Assembly (NCBI GenBank): GCA_030762935.1
Contig: CM060895.1
Coordinates: forward strand, 78,624,001-78,688,000
Reading direction: 5' to 3'
Length of the DNA stretch: 64,000 nucleotides
Source of the DNA: Hymenopus coronatus
Lineage: Eukaryota; Arthropoda; Insecta; Mantodea; Hymenopodidae
Made by a program: the position numbers and the translations under genes. The notes beneath the pieces were generated by a model. The model did no database searches and was not told the origin of the DNA. It saw only the letters and a program-made list of their open reading frames with translations. Every line of letters begins with the position of its first letter. The first letter of the stretch is position 1. Of the stretch, positions 1 through 11,277 are shown in pieces.

Positions 1-354
1 TTCAATTCACTTTGTTTGTGTATAGTACTTGAACATTCAATTTGTACTTCCAATCTTATAAGCAACGTTATTCTCTTTTTATACCTCCATCCTTTTATTT
101 ACTTTGCTTTTGTTTCTGAAATTCTATATATATTCTTAAGATAGCTTAAATTTTCATTATCCAAGTGCCAGTTTCGAACCAATATTCCTATTTCTGTTGA
201 ACATATTGTAGTATCCACGTATGACGACCCATTATTTCATTCAAAGGTAATTAAATACCGTCCATGGTTTAATATATTATAATAATTTTCGTTTATCCAC
301 TGCCTGAGTGCTTCCTTTCCTATCATCTGTAAGGGAAACCCAGAAAAATGCTTT
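1..354 (-). pseudogene. Non-LTR retrotransposon endonuclease-domain fragment (HOR1 copy, cut by the window edge)
   Basis: This is the same minus-strand remnant as at 12,110-12,568, diverged and truncated by the window start. The stretch near 225-350 corresponds to the WINENDYNILN-like part of the HOR2 copy. It is frameshifted and non-functional. Confidence 0.6.
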
Positions 355-365
355 TGCTCTTGCTG

Positions 366-486
366 TTCGATGCTGCAGCAGCAGTAGAAGTAGCAATGAC
401 AATAACAGTAGTAGCAGTGGCAGTAGCAGGAGCTGCAGCAGCAGTTGCAGTAGTAGCGGTAGCAGAAGCAGCAACAGTAGCAGTAG
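366..486. repeat. Imperfect AGC/GTA-rich trinucleotide tract (HOR1)
   Basis: A degenerate (AGC)n tract interrupted by GTA, GTG and AAC triplets, followed by an A-rich run. It has no long pure AGC core, unlike the copies in HOR2-6. Translations of it give poly-Leu, poly-Ala or poly-Ser frames that are artefacts of the repeat. Confidence 0.85.
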
Positions 487-1540
487 TGGTAACAAACAAA
501 ATGAAAAAAAAGAAAAAAAAAAGGGAAAGGGCTTCATGACCCAAAGGTCCACAAGCCCGGAAAAAATGGTTTTTTTTTATTAATAAGCTAATGCGTTCAG
601 CTATAATCCAACCAACTCCTCAATAGGCTTTTACTTATTTGTCTGGAAACAAAAGGACTCGCTTGTTTCAGCATTTAACCACCTATTTATAAATATTTTC
701 CTACTTTGGCGTTTAGAAAAATGTGCGTGCTGCTTCCTATTGCAAGTGTTTCCGATAATCTTGCTCCGCTGAATTGTATTCTTGTGCCTTTTTTTCCATT
801 CCTCTTTCCTCTGACTAGCCATTATACAGTTCTGTTGACGATATGTAACATCTGTATAATAATAACAATAAAAATAACAATAATAACACACAGTAATTCT
901 TCATTACAGTTTTTCGACCTTTAACTCTTTGTGTAGTGTTCCGAATATAGTGCATATAACCCGGGATTCAATTTCTAGAAAAATTTTAAATTATCTCATA
1001 CACTTAATTTTCCTAAAACCAATTAGATATTCAATTTTAAGAATCTAAATCTGAAATAATAAATGATATCATGAAACAACATTTTGGATCACTCCATTTA
1101 CTTTCAAACAAAGTTACTCATCACTGAAATAACTCGAAAAACTGAAACTTAAAACGACCGACGTGTCAGGAGGACAGCAAAATTGATAAAGGCAGATAAT
1201 AAAAATTTTAAAATGTAATGAGTTGTTTGAAAAACCTACAAACCAGCAAACGCATGACACTTCTATAATTTTTTAGGAATTCTTTCGAAACCTTTAAGAA
1301 ATAAATTACGAATCCTCCTAATTATCACAGTCATTAGAATGAAAGGTACATGTTCTGAATTTGCGACTCAGAAAACCTATAGCTCAAAGAAAGGCTTGCG
1401 CGAAGGTAACATTTTCTGACCATGGTTGGATGGGGAAAGACGAACCACAGATATTCTTGTGCATAAGCTAAGAAGGTGTAGCAAGCTGCGGATACAATCG
1501 TGTTCAACTCGAACAGTATAAAGAGAATAAAAATATTATA

Positions 1541-1612
1541 TGTGATGACCGGGAATCAAACCCATATCAACTGCTTGGAAGGCAACTATGCTGACTATTA
1601 CACCACCATCGC
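1541..1612 (-). pseudogene. tRNA-Gly(UCC) pseudogene, monomer c of HOR1
   Basis: Full length with the TCC anticodon kept, but decayed. C55 of the T loop is T (B box GGTTTGATTCC), C48 and C49 are changed so the outer T stem fails, G70 is A so the second acceptor pair is C-A, and G17 of the D-loop GG pair is A. The orthologous c genes at 13,748, 39,930 and 49,510 are perfect, so decay is specific to this unit. Confidence 0.85.
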
Positions 1613-2481
1613 ATAACGTAAGCTGCACCTCCAGGAAAATTGAGATATGCTAATGCGTTCAGCATGAGTGACAATAGCCCAGTACTACCAACACCTCAAT
1701 AACAGTTAAGTTATTTGCCTGGAATCATAATGACTCATCTGTTCCAGCTACTTTGTGTCCCTACTTTGGTATTTAGGGGGAAAACTTCATTCTGATTAGT
1801 GAATACAGATTTGTTAGCGATATATAAGGACTATGCTAGCAACAACAACAATAATAATATTAATAATTCATCATTACAGCTTTTTGATCATTATCCTTTT
1901 GTGTATTGTTCCGAATAAGTGCATTTAACCAGATATTCAATTTCTGAAAAAATAGTAAATTATGTCACACACTTCGCTTTCCAAAAGCCAATCATGCATT
2001 CAATTTTAAAATCTAAATCCGGAACAATACATGATTACAAGAAACAACATTTTTGATTCCTTCATCTACCTTTAAACAAAGTTACTGATCACTGAAATTC
2101 AACATGGCCGACATATCAAGATGACAAAAATATTGATAAAAGCAGGTAATACACATTTTAAAATGTAATAAGATGTTTGAAAAACCTACAAACACGCAAT
2201 CGGTTAGCACTTCTATATTTGGGAAACTTTTTTTCGAAACCTTGAAGAAATAAGTTACTAATCCCCACGACGATTACGATCATTAGAATGAAAGGATTAC
2301 GTTCTGAATTTGCAACTCAGAAAACAGAAAGGCGTGCGCAAAAGTAACATTTTCTTAACTTGGTTGGAAGGGGCAAGGATACATTCACAGATATTCTTGT
2401 TTATAAACTAAGAATGTATAAGAAGGTGCGGATTCAATCATTTCCGACACGAACAGGATAAAACATTTTAAAAACACAAAC

Positions 2482-2553
2482 TGCGATGGCCGGGAATCGA
2501 ACCCAGATCAACTGCTTGGAAGGCAATTATGCTGACCATTACACCACCATCGC
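2482..2553 (-). tRNA. tRNA-Gly-TCC: tRNA-Gly(UCC), monomer d, the only full-length d copy
   Basis: A 72-nt cloverleaf with anticodon TCC and an intact B box. It has two differences from consensus. G27 to A converts a G-U at the top of the anticodon stem to A-U, and C49 to T gives a U-G pair in the T stem. Both keep pairing, so the gene looks functional. In HOR2-6 the matching gene has lost its 3' 43 bp (see the stumps). Flanks carry the d-type TTCCGACACGAACAG motif on the 3' side. Confidence 0.88.
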
Positions 2554-3211
2554 ACAATAGTGTTTCGCCCACAAGGGAAAGTGAGATGTTAATGCGTTCA
2601 GCATGAGTGGCAATAGAGCTGTATGACCAACTCTGAAACAGTTGAGACATCTATTGTTGCATCTACTATCAATCTATTTACTTTGTCATTTAGAAGAAAC
2701 TCGTGCAGTTTCCTATTGCAACATTGTTTCCCGTAATCTTGCCCCGTTGAATTGTATTCTTGCGTAATTAGTGTCATTCCTTTTCCTTTGATTAGCGAAT
2801 GTACAGCTTTGTAGGCGATACATAAGAACTATACTATTAACACAACAATAACAATAATACACAATCATTTTTCATTATAGTATTTTTCGACCAGTAATTC
2901 TTTGTGTGTTGTTCCGAATATAGTGTATGTAAGCCGAGATTCAATTTCTGGAAAAATAGTAAATTAAGTCATACACTTAATTTTCCAAAAGTCAATCGTG
3001 TATTAAATTGTAAGAATTTAAATCTGAAACAATACTTGATATCAAGAATTAACGTTTAAGATCCCTCCATCTACCGTCAAAGTTACTCATCTCTAAAACA
3101 ACCCATAAGACTGGAAGGGTCAGGAAATGCCTCTACCTGATTATAAGCCAAGAAGATATAGCAAGGTGCGTCTCGAATAGGACAATACAGGTTAAAAATA
3201 AAAAGACTAAA

Positions 3212-3282
3212 AGCGATAGCCAGGAATCGAACCCCATAAACTTCTTATAAGAAAACTATGCTCACCATTACACCACCATCGC
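3212..3282 (-). pseudogene. tRNA-Gly pseudogene in a monomer found only in HOR1
   Basis: About 71 nt align to the consensus with one deletion. The anticodon loop region is rewritten (TTCTTATAAGAAA on the plus strand), destroying the TCC anticodon and its stem. The 5' acceptor/D region and the TCGAACCC B-box core are still visible. The whole monomer is absent from HOR2-6. Confidence 0.8.
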
Positions 3283-4175
3283 TCAATCATATTTTAGCCT
3301 TAAGCTAATGTGTTCAGCATAAGTTAATAGCCCAGTACAACTAACTTCTCAACAACTATTACTTATTTGTCTGGAAATATAGAGACTCGCCTGTTCCAAC
3401 TACTGTCCATCCATTTACAAATGTGTCTCTACTTTGGCATTTAGAAAACAACGTGTGCATCTTCTATTACACCTTTGTTTCCCCACAACCTTTCCCCGTT
3501 GAATTATATTCTTGCGCCTTTCATTTCATTCCTCTTTCCTCTATTTACAAATGTACAGCATTGTTGGCGATAAATAATAACTATAACTAATAATTCTTCA
3601 TTACGTTTTTTGACCATTAACTCTTGTATAATGTTCCGAATATAGTGCAAATAACCTGAGATTCAATTTTTGCAAAAATAGTAAATTATGTCATACACTT
3701 TAATTTTTCAAAAGCCAATAATGTATTACATTTTAAAAATTTAAACAATACATAACATCAAGAAACAGTCTTTTAGATTTCTCCTTCAGTCTTCAAAGTT
3801 TCTGATTACTAAAATAACCCGAAAGACAAAAATTTAACATGACCGACGGATCATGATAACAACAAAATTGATACAGGTAGATAATACACATTTTAAAATG
3901 TAATAACCTGTTTGAAAAACTTACAAATCGCATTGGGATGCTACTTCTATAATATTTGGGGGACTTTATTTCGCAACCTTGAAGAAATAAATAACGAATT
4001 CCCATACTTATTACAATCATTACAAAGTAAGGGTTATGCTCGGAGTTTGTAGCCTATAGCTCAAAGAGAGGCGTGCTCGAAGGTAACATTTTCTAGACAT
4101 GGTTGGATGGGGAAAGACGACAGCCACAGATATTCTTGTGAATAAGCTAAGATAAAAAAGAATAAAAATAGCACA

Positions 4176-4247
4176 TGCGATGGCCGGGAATCGAACCCGG
4201 ATCAACTGCTTGGAAGGCAACTATGCTGACCATTACACCACCATCGC
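4176..4247 (-). tRNA. tRNA-Gly-TCC: tRNA-Gly(UCC), monomer e of HOR1, exact consensus
   Basis: Identical over 72 nt to the consensus. The minus-strand 3' flank reads TGTGCTATTTTTATTC and then TTTTTT, giving T-run terminators within about 15 nt. The upstream flank carries the shared CTGAACGCTTTAGC block. This unit keeps a perfect e gene although e is damaged in HOR2, 3, 4 and 5. Confidence 0.96.
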
Positions 4248-5173
4248 ACAATGGTATCCGAACCTCAAGGAAAAGTGAGATACGCTAAAGCGTTCAGCAT
4301 GAGTGGCAATAGACCTGTATAACCAACTTCTCAATAAGTTTTTACAAATTTGTCTGGAAACATAGTGACTCGTCTGTTCCAGCTGCTAACCATGTATTTA
4401 CAAATATGTCTCTACTTTGATATTTAGAAGAAACTTGTGCAGCTTCCTATCAGCAACATGTGCCTCATAGTATTGCCCCGCTGATACGTATTTTTCCGCG
4501 GTTAATATAGCTGTGATATAAGACATACATTATTAATAATAGTAATAATACACAATAATTCTTAATTAAAGAGTTTTCAACCTTTAACTCTTGTATAGTG
4601 CTCCGAATACACATAGTCCGAGATTCAATTTATGAAAAATAGTAAATTATGTCATACACTAAATTTACTATAAGCCAATAATGTGTTAAATTATAAGAAT
4701 CTAAATTCGAAACATTGTATAATAACAGGAATTAACGTTTTAGATCTATCCGTCTACCTTCAAACAAAGTTAGTTACTGTTCGCTGAAATAACCCGAAAG
4801 ACTAAAAGTCAACATAATCGATGTTTCAAGATGACAAAAAATTGATAAAGGCAGGTAATGCAAATTTTAAAATGTAATAAGCTGTTTTAAAAACCTACAA
4901 TATTCGCATTCGAAAACTACTACTATAATATTTGGGGAACTTTTTTTCGAAAACTTGAAGTAAATACGAGAACCCCTAGGTACTATAAGCATTACAATGA
5001 AAGGAATATGTTCTAAATTTGCAACTCAGAAAACCTTTTGCTCAAAGAAAGGCGTGCACGAAGGTAATATTTTCTGAACATGGGGAGCGACGAGGCATAG
5101 CTATTCTTGTTTATAAGCTAAGAAGGTATAGCAAGGTGTGGATGCAAACTCAAACAGGATAAAACAAAATTAA

Positions 5174-6042
5174 AAAATCTGATGTGTTCCATTCACAAAA
5201 CTTTCTCTACAACAAATTATTGTTAAAAAGCTTTTGCTTCTATATACTTCATGCTAACTGAGAAAAAATTAGCAGAAATAGTCTTATTACTTGCTTCCTT
5301 GTAGGTAGAAGCGAAATAAGGGAGTACCATTTAAAGTGATAGTCAAAAGCTGGTTGCTATGTGACTGAAGCTCCTTTGTTTGTATGGACAGGAGTTGACA
5401 AATTCCTGTATGAGAAAAGTATAAGTTTTGAAAAGGTGAAATCAGAAACAAGGAATACATAAAAAACGATCAACTCCAAGAAAAAAATGTATATACCACA
5501 AATTGCGTGCTTTAGCGTGCTCTACATTTTTTGTGTGGCAAAATTTTATGCATATCTTAAGGTTTAGCAGTTATGCAAAATTCTGTAAAATTTATCCAGA
5601 ATAAAGTACTCTTCAGGGTCTATTCTCATAAATTTCAAGATATACATTTTATTTGTCGTATATATTTATCTTTAATATACGATATTTTAATCAAAATCGG
5701 TATAGCCTATTTGAAGAAATAAACAATTTTCGAAAAAAGTTCCATGCAAAGGGTATTCTGGGTGGAAGAATTTTTCTCTAAATCTTCCTGTCGCATCTCT
5801 GGAAGATACTAAACTTAAATACCGAGTTTAGTATTTTACAAACTTTTCGTTTTTGAATTATCGTGTTCACAGACACACGGCCACACCCGTCCACACACAG
5901 ATACACACGGGACCTTTTTCTGAATTTTTTTTATACAGGGGACCCTAAAACATATATTTCCGTTGAAATCTCGTTTTTTAAATTTTTGGGTGGAGTGCAA
6001 TACTTTCTCTATACACTATGTACATAGTACGTGTAGAGAAAG
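5174..6042. mobile_element. TA-flanked inverted-repeat element T1 (non-coding)
   Basis: About 869 bp bounded by TA on each side (5,172-5,173 and 6,043-6,044). It carries ACTTTCTCTACA at 5,201 and the reverse complement ending at 6,043. The right end is a 42-nt near-perfect palindrome (6,002-6,043). Internal sequence matches T2 in the same orientation and T3, T4 and the 62-kb copy in the opposite orientation. No transposase frame is visible, so it looks like a non-autonomous DNA element. It sits 12 bp past the 3' end of tRNA g, in the AGATTAAAAATA spacer common to all monomers. Confidence 0.7.
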
Positions 6043-6055
6043 TAAAAATAGTAAG

Positions 6056-6127
6056 TGCGATGGCCGGGATTCAAACCCGGATCAACTGCTTGGAAGGCAG
6101 CTATGCTGACCATTATACCACCATCGC
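6056..6127 (-). tRNA. tRNA-Gly-TCC: tRNA-Gly(UCC)-like gene, monomer g, variant T loop
   Basis: All stems pair and the TCC anticodon is present. T28 to C makes a Watson-Crick pair with G42. The T loop reads TTTGAAT instead of TTCGATT: C55, which normally pairs with a D-loop G and is central to the B box, is T, and T58 is A. Transcription and folding are therefore doubtful. The monomer exists only in HOR1. Element T1 is inserted directly downstream. Confidence 0.6.
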
Positions 6128-7107
6128 ACAATCTCAGCTCAAACTCAAGGAAAAGTGAGATAAAGTAATGCGTTCAGCATGAGTGGCAATAGCCCTGTAA
6201 AACCAATATGTTTTTACTTATTTGTCTGGATATATAGTAACCCGCTTTCTACTGTTCCATCTACTATCAATCTATTTACAAATGTGTCCTTACTTAGTCA
6301 TTTAGAAGAAACTCGTGCATTTTCCTATTACAACATTGTGTCTCATAATCTTGCCCCACCGATATGTATTCTTCTGCCTTTAATTTCATTCCTCTTTCCT
6401 TAGTAAATGTGCACACTATATGACGATATAATAATGATGTATAATAATAATAATAATATAAATATTCTCTATTTAAGTTTCTTAACTTGTAATTCTTACG
6501 TGTAGTGTTCCAAATGTAGTGCATATAACAAGAGATTCTATCCCTTGTAAAACAGTAAATGCTGACATATACTTAATTTACCAAAAGCAAATATGTATTA
6601 AATTATAAGCATCTAAATCCGAAACAATACATGATATACAGAAACAACATTCTCCAGCTACCTTTATGCAAAGTATAAAGAAGTAATTGAAAGACTGAAA
6701 TTTAACATGACTGACGTATCCAGATGACATATTAATAAAGGCAGATGATGCACATTTTAAAATATTTGGAAAACCTACAAAATCGTAACTGGCTGCTATT
6801 TCTAGAATGTTTGAGCACTTTCCGGAAGCTTTAATTAAATCAATATGTATAACCCTAATTATTATAAATTGTTAATATGTTTATATAATGAATGCCATAT
6901 AAATATAATATGGTCTGAGTTAGTAAATTAGAAATAGTATACAGAAAGGTGTGTGCAATGGCAATATTTCCTGAATTTGGTTGGATGGAGAAAGACGATA
7001 GCAAAAGTATAAGCCGCAGATATAGATACTTGCCATAAGCTGAGTAGTAACTATATAGCAAAGTGGGGAAGTAAACCGGTTCGTCCCAGACACGATGAAC
7101 AAGATTA

Positions 7108-7948
7108 GAAAATCTGATGTGTACCATTCACATGACTTTCTCTATATCTCTGTAACAAATTAGTTTTAAAAATCTTATGCTTCTATTTACTTCCTGCTAA
7201 TCGAGAAAAAGTTACCAGAAATAATCTTATTACTTGCCTCCTTGTAAGTAGAAGCGAAACAAGGGAGTACCATAGGTTAAAGTGATGTCAAAAGCTGCTT
7301 TGTTTGTATGGACACGAGTTCACAAAGTCCTGTATGAAAAAAATATAAGTTTTTATAGCTTAAACCAAAAACAAGGAATATCTCAAAAAGGATTAACTCC
7401 ACGAAAAAAATGTATGCAACGTAAATAGTGTGTTATAATGTGCTCTATATTTTTTGTGTGGTAAGTTTTTGTCTCTCTCTTACGGTTTAGCACTTATGCA
7501 AAATTCCGTAAAAATCACTCTGAATAAAGTAGTTTTCAGAGGCTATTCCCAGAAAATTCAAAATATATATTTTATTTGTCAGGTAAACAGCTTTAATATA
7601 CGGTATTTTAATCAAAATTGTTAGAGCCATTTTTTAGAAAATCAAAATTTTCGAAAAAAGTTCCATGTAAAGGGTAGTTTGGAGTGGGGAGATTTTTCTC
7701 TAAATCTTCGTGTCGTATCCCCGGCAGACAATAATCTTAAATACCAAGTTTGGTACTTTACCAACTTTTCGTTTTTGAGTTATCGTGTTCACAGACACAC
7801 GACACACAAACGGACCTTTTTCTGAAAATACTTTTTTGGATACAGGTGACCCTAAAACATATATTTCCGGTGAAATCTTGGTATCGAATCTTTTGGTGGA
7901 GTGCAATACATTCTCTATACACTATGTGCATAGTGCGTATAGAGAAAG
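7108..7948. mobile_element. TA-flanked inverted-repeat element T2 (non-coding)
   Basis: About 841 bp. The left edge is AGATTA then GAAAATCTGATGTG, and the right edge is AGAGAAAG then TAAAAACTAAG. HOR2-6 have the empty site GAACAAGATTAAAACTAAG at the same place (for example 16,682-16,700), so the insertion and its TA duplication can be read directly. ACTTTCTCTA at 7,135 is mirrored by the end at 7,949, with a 42-nt palindrome at 7,908-7,949. No open frame of transposase size. Confidence 0.75.
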
Positions 7949-7959
7949 TAAAAACTAAG

Positions 7960-8030
7960 TTTGGTGGCTGGAAATTGAAAATAAATCAGCTTCTTAGAAA
8001 GCCCTATGCTGACCATTACACGCTTACCGT
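7960..8030 (-). pseudogene. tRNA-Gly-derived pseudogene, monomer f of HOR1
   Basis: 71 nt with a broken acceptor stem (ACGGTAA against CCACCAAA), one deletion in the anticodon arm and a damaged B box. The residual anticodon triplet aligns as TCT rather than TCC. T-arm bases here are further decayed than in the other f copies. Confidence 0.8.
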
Positions 8031-8381
8031 TCTCTATGAAGCATAAATATATACCAATATGTTCAATATTAGGGGCAATAACCAATTACAAGTCCCCAAT
8101 ATGTTTTTGCTTATTTATCTGGAAACATATTGACCTTCCTCTTTCAACTGAAGACCATCCATGTCGAATTTTTTACCATTACGTTAGCCTTTAGAAAAAG
8201 CTCGTACAGGTTCCTATCAGTAACATTGTTTCAAATAACCTTGGCCGACATAACATGTATTCTTCCGCACCGAACTTCCTTCCCTTTTCCCTGATTGGCT
8301 AATGCTCATCCAGATGACGAATTACGTATTTGTGCATTGTCAGGTGATAAATACGAAACACTCTCATGTTGAAACTATATG

Positions 8382-9050
8382 TTTCGAGATCCCCTGAATA
8401 AAAACAATTCAGAAACATGTCTATGCCTGTGCGAGTGCGTGCAGCTTAGCTAAAAAACGAAATGAAAAATTAGATAGCAAAATTAGTATTTAAGTTCAGT
8501 ATCTTCCAAGGTTACTTTATGAACATTTTCAAGAAAATCCCCATATCCCAAACTATCCCTTCCATGGAAAAAGTTTTGAAAATTGTTATTTTCTCAGAAA
8601 TGGTTCTAACGATTTTGACTAAAATACCGCATATTAAAACTATTTACACCACAAATAAATTTGAATTTTTTGGGAACAGCTTTTGAAAATCTCTTCACTC
8701 TAGATGAACTTTGCCTAATTTTGTATAACTGCTAAACCGCAAGATAGATAAAAACCTTCTGCACAAAAAATGTAGATCTCATCAAAACACGCAAAATATG
8801 CCGTTTACATTTTTGTTGTGGAGGTAACCGTTTCCGAGAAATTCCGTTATTGGTTTCAATTGTAAAGTAGTTATAATTTTCTCAGACAGGAAGTGTCCCT
8901 TCTTCTTTTGTTCTACTCCTGGCCAAACAAAGAAGCGAATTGCAATGACAATCGCATAAAGACCGCTTTTAAAACATTTGACTATAGCTTCTGCGTTAGC
9001 CTAGCCTATTCCCTTAGTTCCCTCCTACTTATAGGGAATTAAGTAATAAG
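8382..9050. mobile_element. Inverted-repeat element copy T3 (HOR1), ends worn
   Basis: Runs from TTCGAGATCCCCTGAATAAAAA to AAGTAATAAG and matches the reverse complement of T1/T2 over most of its length. The terminal ACTTTCTCTA is no longer clear. One T3 lies in the same place in every unit. Non-coding. Confidence 0.55.
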
Positions 9051-9440
9051 TACATTCTGTTAGTGCTTATCTATCATGGTCTAGAAAGAAGAATAATCTT
9101 GTGTAAGAAGCGTGTTTATAGAACAGCTAGAGAATGTCATGTGACTATAACACAACAGATGTTTGTGTTTAGCACTACTGCTAGCACTGTAAAACCGTTG
9201 TATAAACATAAAAAAACATCCAACAGTACTAAAATACCTTTTACCACAATCCTAACAAAACCTCACACTCAGAGCAGATTACTTTGGACATATTGTAATT
9301 GCATTTAACTATTTATCAAGTAAGTAACAACGACACTGCAAAGGGGTACAAATAGTATGAGGTTGAAATTCCTTTCTATCACTTTGCAGAACAAGGAAAC
9401 TGATCATCGGCTAGCATAAAAAGGGAAGAGAGACAAAATA

Positions 9441-9961
9441 GTTATTTGTTTATTTTTTTCTTTATCACTAATGAGCAATGCATAAATTAGGTATAGAAGG
9501 TATGTTTTCATTGGAAAACATTTTGAAACCCCCTGAATTCAAAAAGAATTTTTTAGAAAAAGGTCAGGTAGGTGTGTGCTTATTTGTGTTTTTATGTGTA
9601 CGTGTCTGTGAGTGTGTGTGCCTGTGTGTCTGTGAGTGTGAATCTGTGGACACATAACTCAAAAACAAAAATGCGTTAAATACCAAACTTGGTGTCCAAG
9701 GATGCGACTCCAATTTTTTTAGATTTTTTTGAAACGTTCTATTTTCTAAACAAATGACCAACTGTTTTGATTAAAATGCCGTTTATTAAAGATGGTTCCA
9801 TGAAAAATAAAATGTATATCGTTAATTTACTGGGAATAGCCCCTGAATACTTCTTCATTCTGAATGACTTTTGTACAACCTGTAAACTGTAACAGATAGA
9901 TAAAATCTTACTACACAAAAATATGAATCACATTAAAACACGCAATTAGTCATATTTGTAG

Positions 9962-10016
<55 letters not shown>

Positions 10017-10023
10017 TAGTTTT
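9441..10023. mobile_element. Element copy T4 (HOR1), truncated by the SINE junction
   Basis: A second family copy in the same orientation as T3. It stops at the poly(T)/GACCA junction with the SINE, whereas HOR6 continues through to 54,750. It contains a GT-rich tract (9,570-9,650). It is of the HOR1/3/4/5 type, lacking the GGAAAGTCCCCCCACC segment kept in HOR2 and HOR6. Confidence 0.55.
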
Positions 10024-10408
10024 GACCAGGTTAGGGGTCGCACGACATTAAGGAATTTCACAACCGCACCCAGCCATCACCGCTTAGACATAGTCAATCT
10101 CCCATAGGTTGCGGCAACCACTTACCCGCTGAGTCCAACCCAATCTGAACAGGACCCGCTGGGGAGGAGTTCCGAAGTTCGGCCAAACGTATTTCTAGTA
10201 ACGTCAGAAGTACATTTGTTACGAACAGAAAATGATAGCCAGGAAATTGAGGGAATGTAATATATACGTAGCAACAGAGGGAAAACCCTGAACAAACCAT
10301 GGACCAGAAAGGTCAACCTCGGAAGTCGAACCCATCACCTCTCGAATTCGAGTTGCATATGTTATACGGCGCCATCTAACTTGGTGGAGAGGTGGGGAAG
10401 AGCGCTAC
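10024..10408 (-). mobile_element. SINE-like retroposon, HOR2 copy
   Basis: About 385 bp on the minus strand, with a 51-nt poly(A) tail that appears as T's at 9,965-10,015. The 5' head (right side) includes a B-box-like GGGTTCGACTTC and a possible tRNA-like fold; the body is unrelated to tRNA-Gly. I found no flanking target-site duplication. Short frames across it repeat in all copies only because the unit was recently amplified. Confidence 0.65.
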
Positions 10409-11155
10409 AGATAATACAATTAAAGAAGCAAATTTGTAATTACTACTAGTTAAGTGTAGGTAGTTCCTAGTGATGTTGGTGATTTCTACAAAATTTCTAC
10501 AGATTTCTTCAACATTAATTGTTTCTAAGAAAAACAGAATTATCTAGTCATAAGTGCAAGGCTCCATTTTAAATCAGTTTGTACATTTAATTCTTTTATA
10601 TAGTGCTCCGAATATATTTATACAAGCAGAAATCAATTCCTGAAAAAACAGTAAGTTATATAATATAACTACTTAATATTTCAAAACCCAATTATGTATT
10701 AAATTATATTGTTCCTAAATTTGAATTAATACCTGATACCAAGAAGCAACATTTTGGATCCCTACTTCTACTTTCAAGTTACGGTGGACTGAAATAAATC
10801 GAGAGACTGACATTTAAATTGACCGACATATCAAGGTTAAAAAACTTAATAAATGAAAAATAATTAAAATTGTAATATCTAAAGATCTGTTTGAACACCA
10901 TACAAAGCCGTATCTGCATACTGCTTCTATAATATTTCAGGCTGTTTTCGAAGCCTTGAAGAAATGTTAGTTCCCCTAATTATCATGTTCTTAGACAGTA
11001 ACTTAGAAAAACTTATAGCTCCAAGAAAATCGTGCACGTAGATAACATTTTCTAAACGTGGTTGGATGGGGAAGTATGAAAATAAAATATATTATTGCCT
11101 CAAAGCTAAGAAGGTATAGGCAAACGTATTGAGCTCGAAGAGGATAAAACAGATT

Positions 11156-11160
11156 AAAAA
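11156..11160 (-). terminator. Pol III T-run terminator of tRNA a (HOR2)
   Basis: Five T's on the minus strand, 7 nt past the 3' end of the tRNA gene, in the conserved TTAGTATTTTTAATCTG flank. A run of four T's follows further on. Equivalent runs follow the other minus-strand genes. Confidence 0.7.
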
Positions 11161-11167
11161 TACTAAT

Positions 11168-11239
11168 TGCGATGGCCGGGAATCGAACCCGGATCAACTG
11201 CTTGGAAGGCAACTATGCTGACCATTACACCACCATCGC
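11168..11239 (-). tRNA. tRNA-Gly-TCC: tRNA-Gly(UCC), gene a of HOR2, exact consensus
   Basis: A perfect 72-nt gene. The acceptor has seven pairs (GCGATGG/CCATCGC) with discriminator A, the anticodon loop is CTTCCAA, and the T loop is TTCGATT. It resembles animal tRNA-Gly-TCC genes, which differ mainly in acceptor-stem bases. It reads GGA (and by wobble GGG) codons. The 3' flank has TTTTT; the upstream flank carries the CTAAACGCATTAGC block at 39-56 bp. Confidence 0.97.
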
Positions 11240-11277
11240 AATATGTCATCTCAACCTCCGGGAAAAGTGAGATCTGC

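Larger units (their letters stand above)
1..10023 (-). repeat. HOR1: leftmost, partial, structurally older unit of the tRNA-Gly macrosatellite
   Basis: The first base lies inside the retrotransposon remnant, equivalent to about 12,226 in HOR2, so genes a and b of this unit are outside the window. Monomers present in order are c (1,541), d (2,482, full length here), an extra monomer (3,212), e (4,176), an extra monomer g (6,056) and f (7,960). The c-to-f distance is 6.4 kb against about 3.0 kb in HOR2, because two monomers and two TA-flanked elements are present here and absent there. The sequence is clearly more diverged from HOR2-6 than those are from each other. Spacers between the listed features are monomer DNA with no gene. 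Confidence 0.85.

Noticed and set aside
10024..10408. SINE assigned to a named family
   Set aside because: The head looks tRNA-like, but I do not recognise the body well enough to name a family, and no target-site duplication was found.
11003..11212. Repeated frames beginning MPSKQLIRVRFPAIA near every tRNA
   Set aside because: These are read straight through the tRNA-Gly genes, so their conservation comes from the tRNA.
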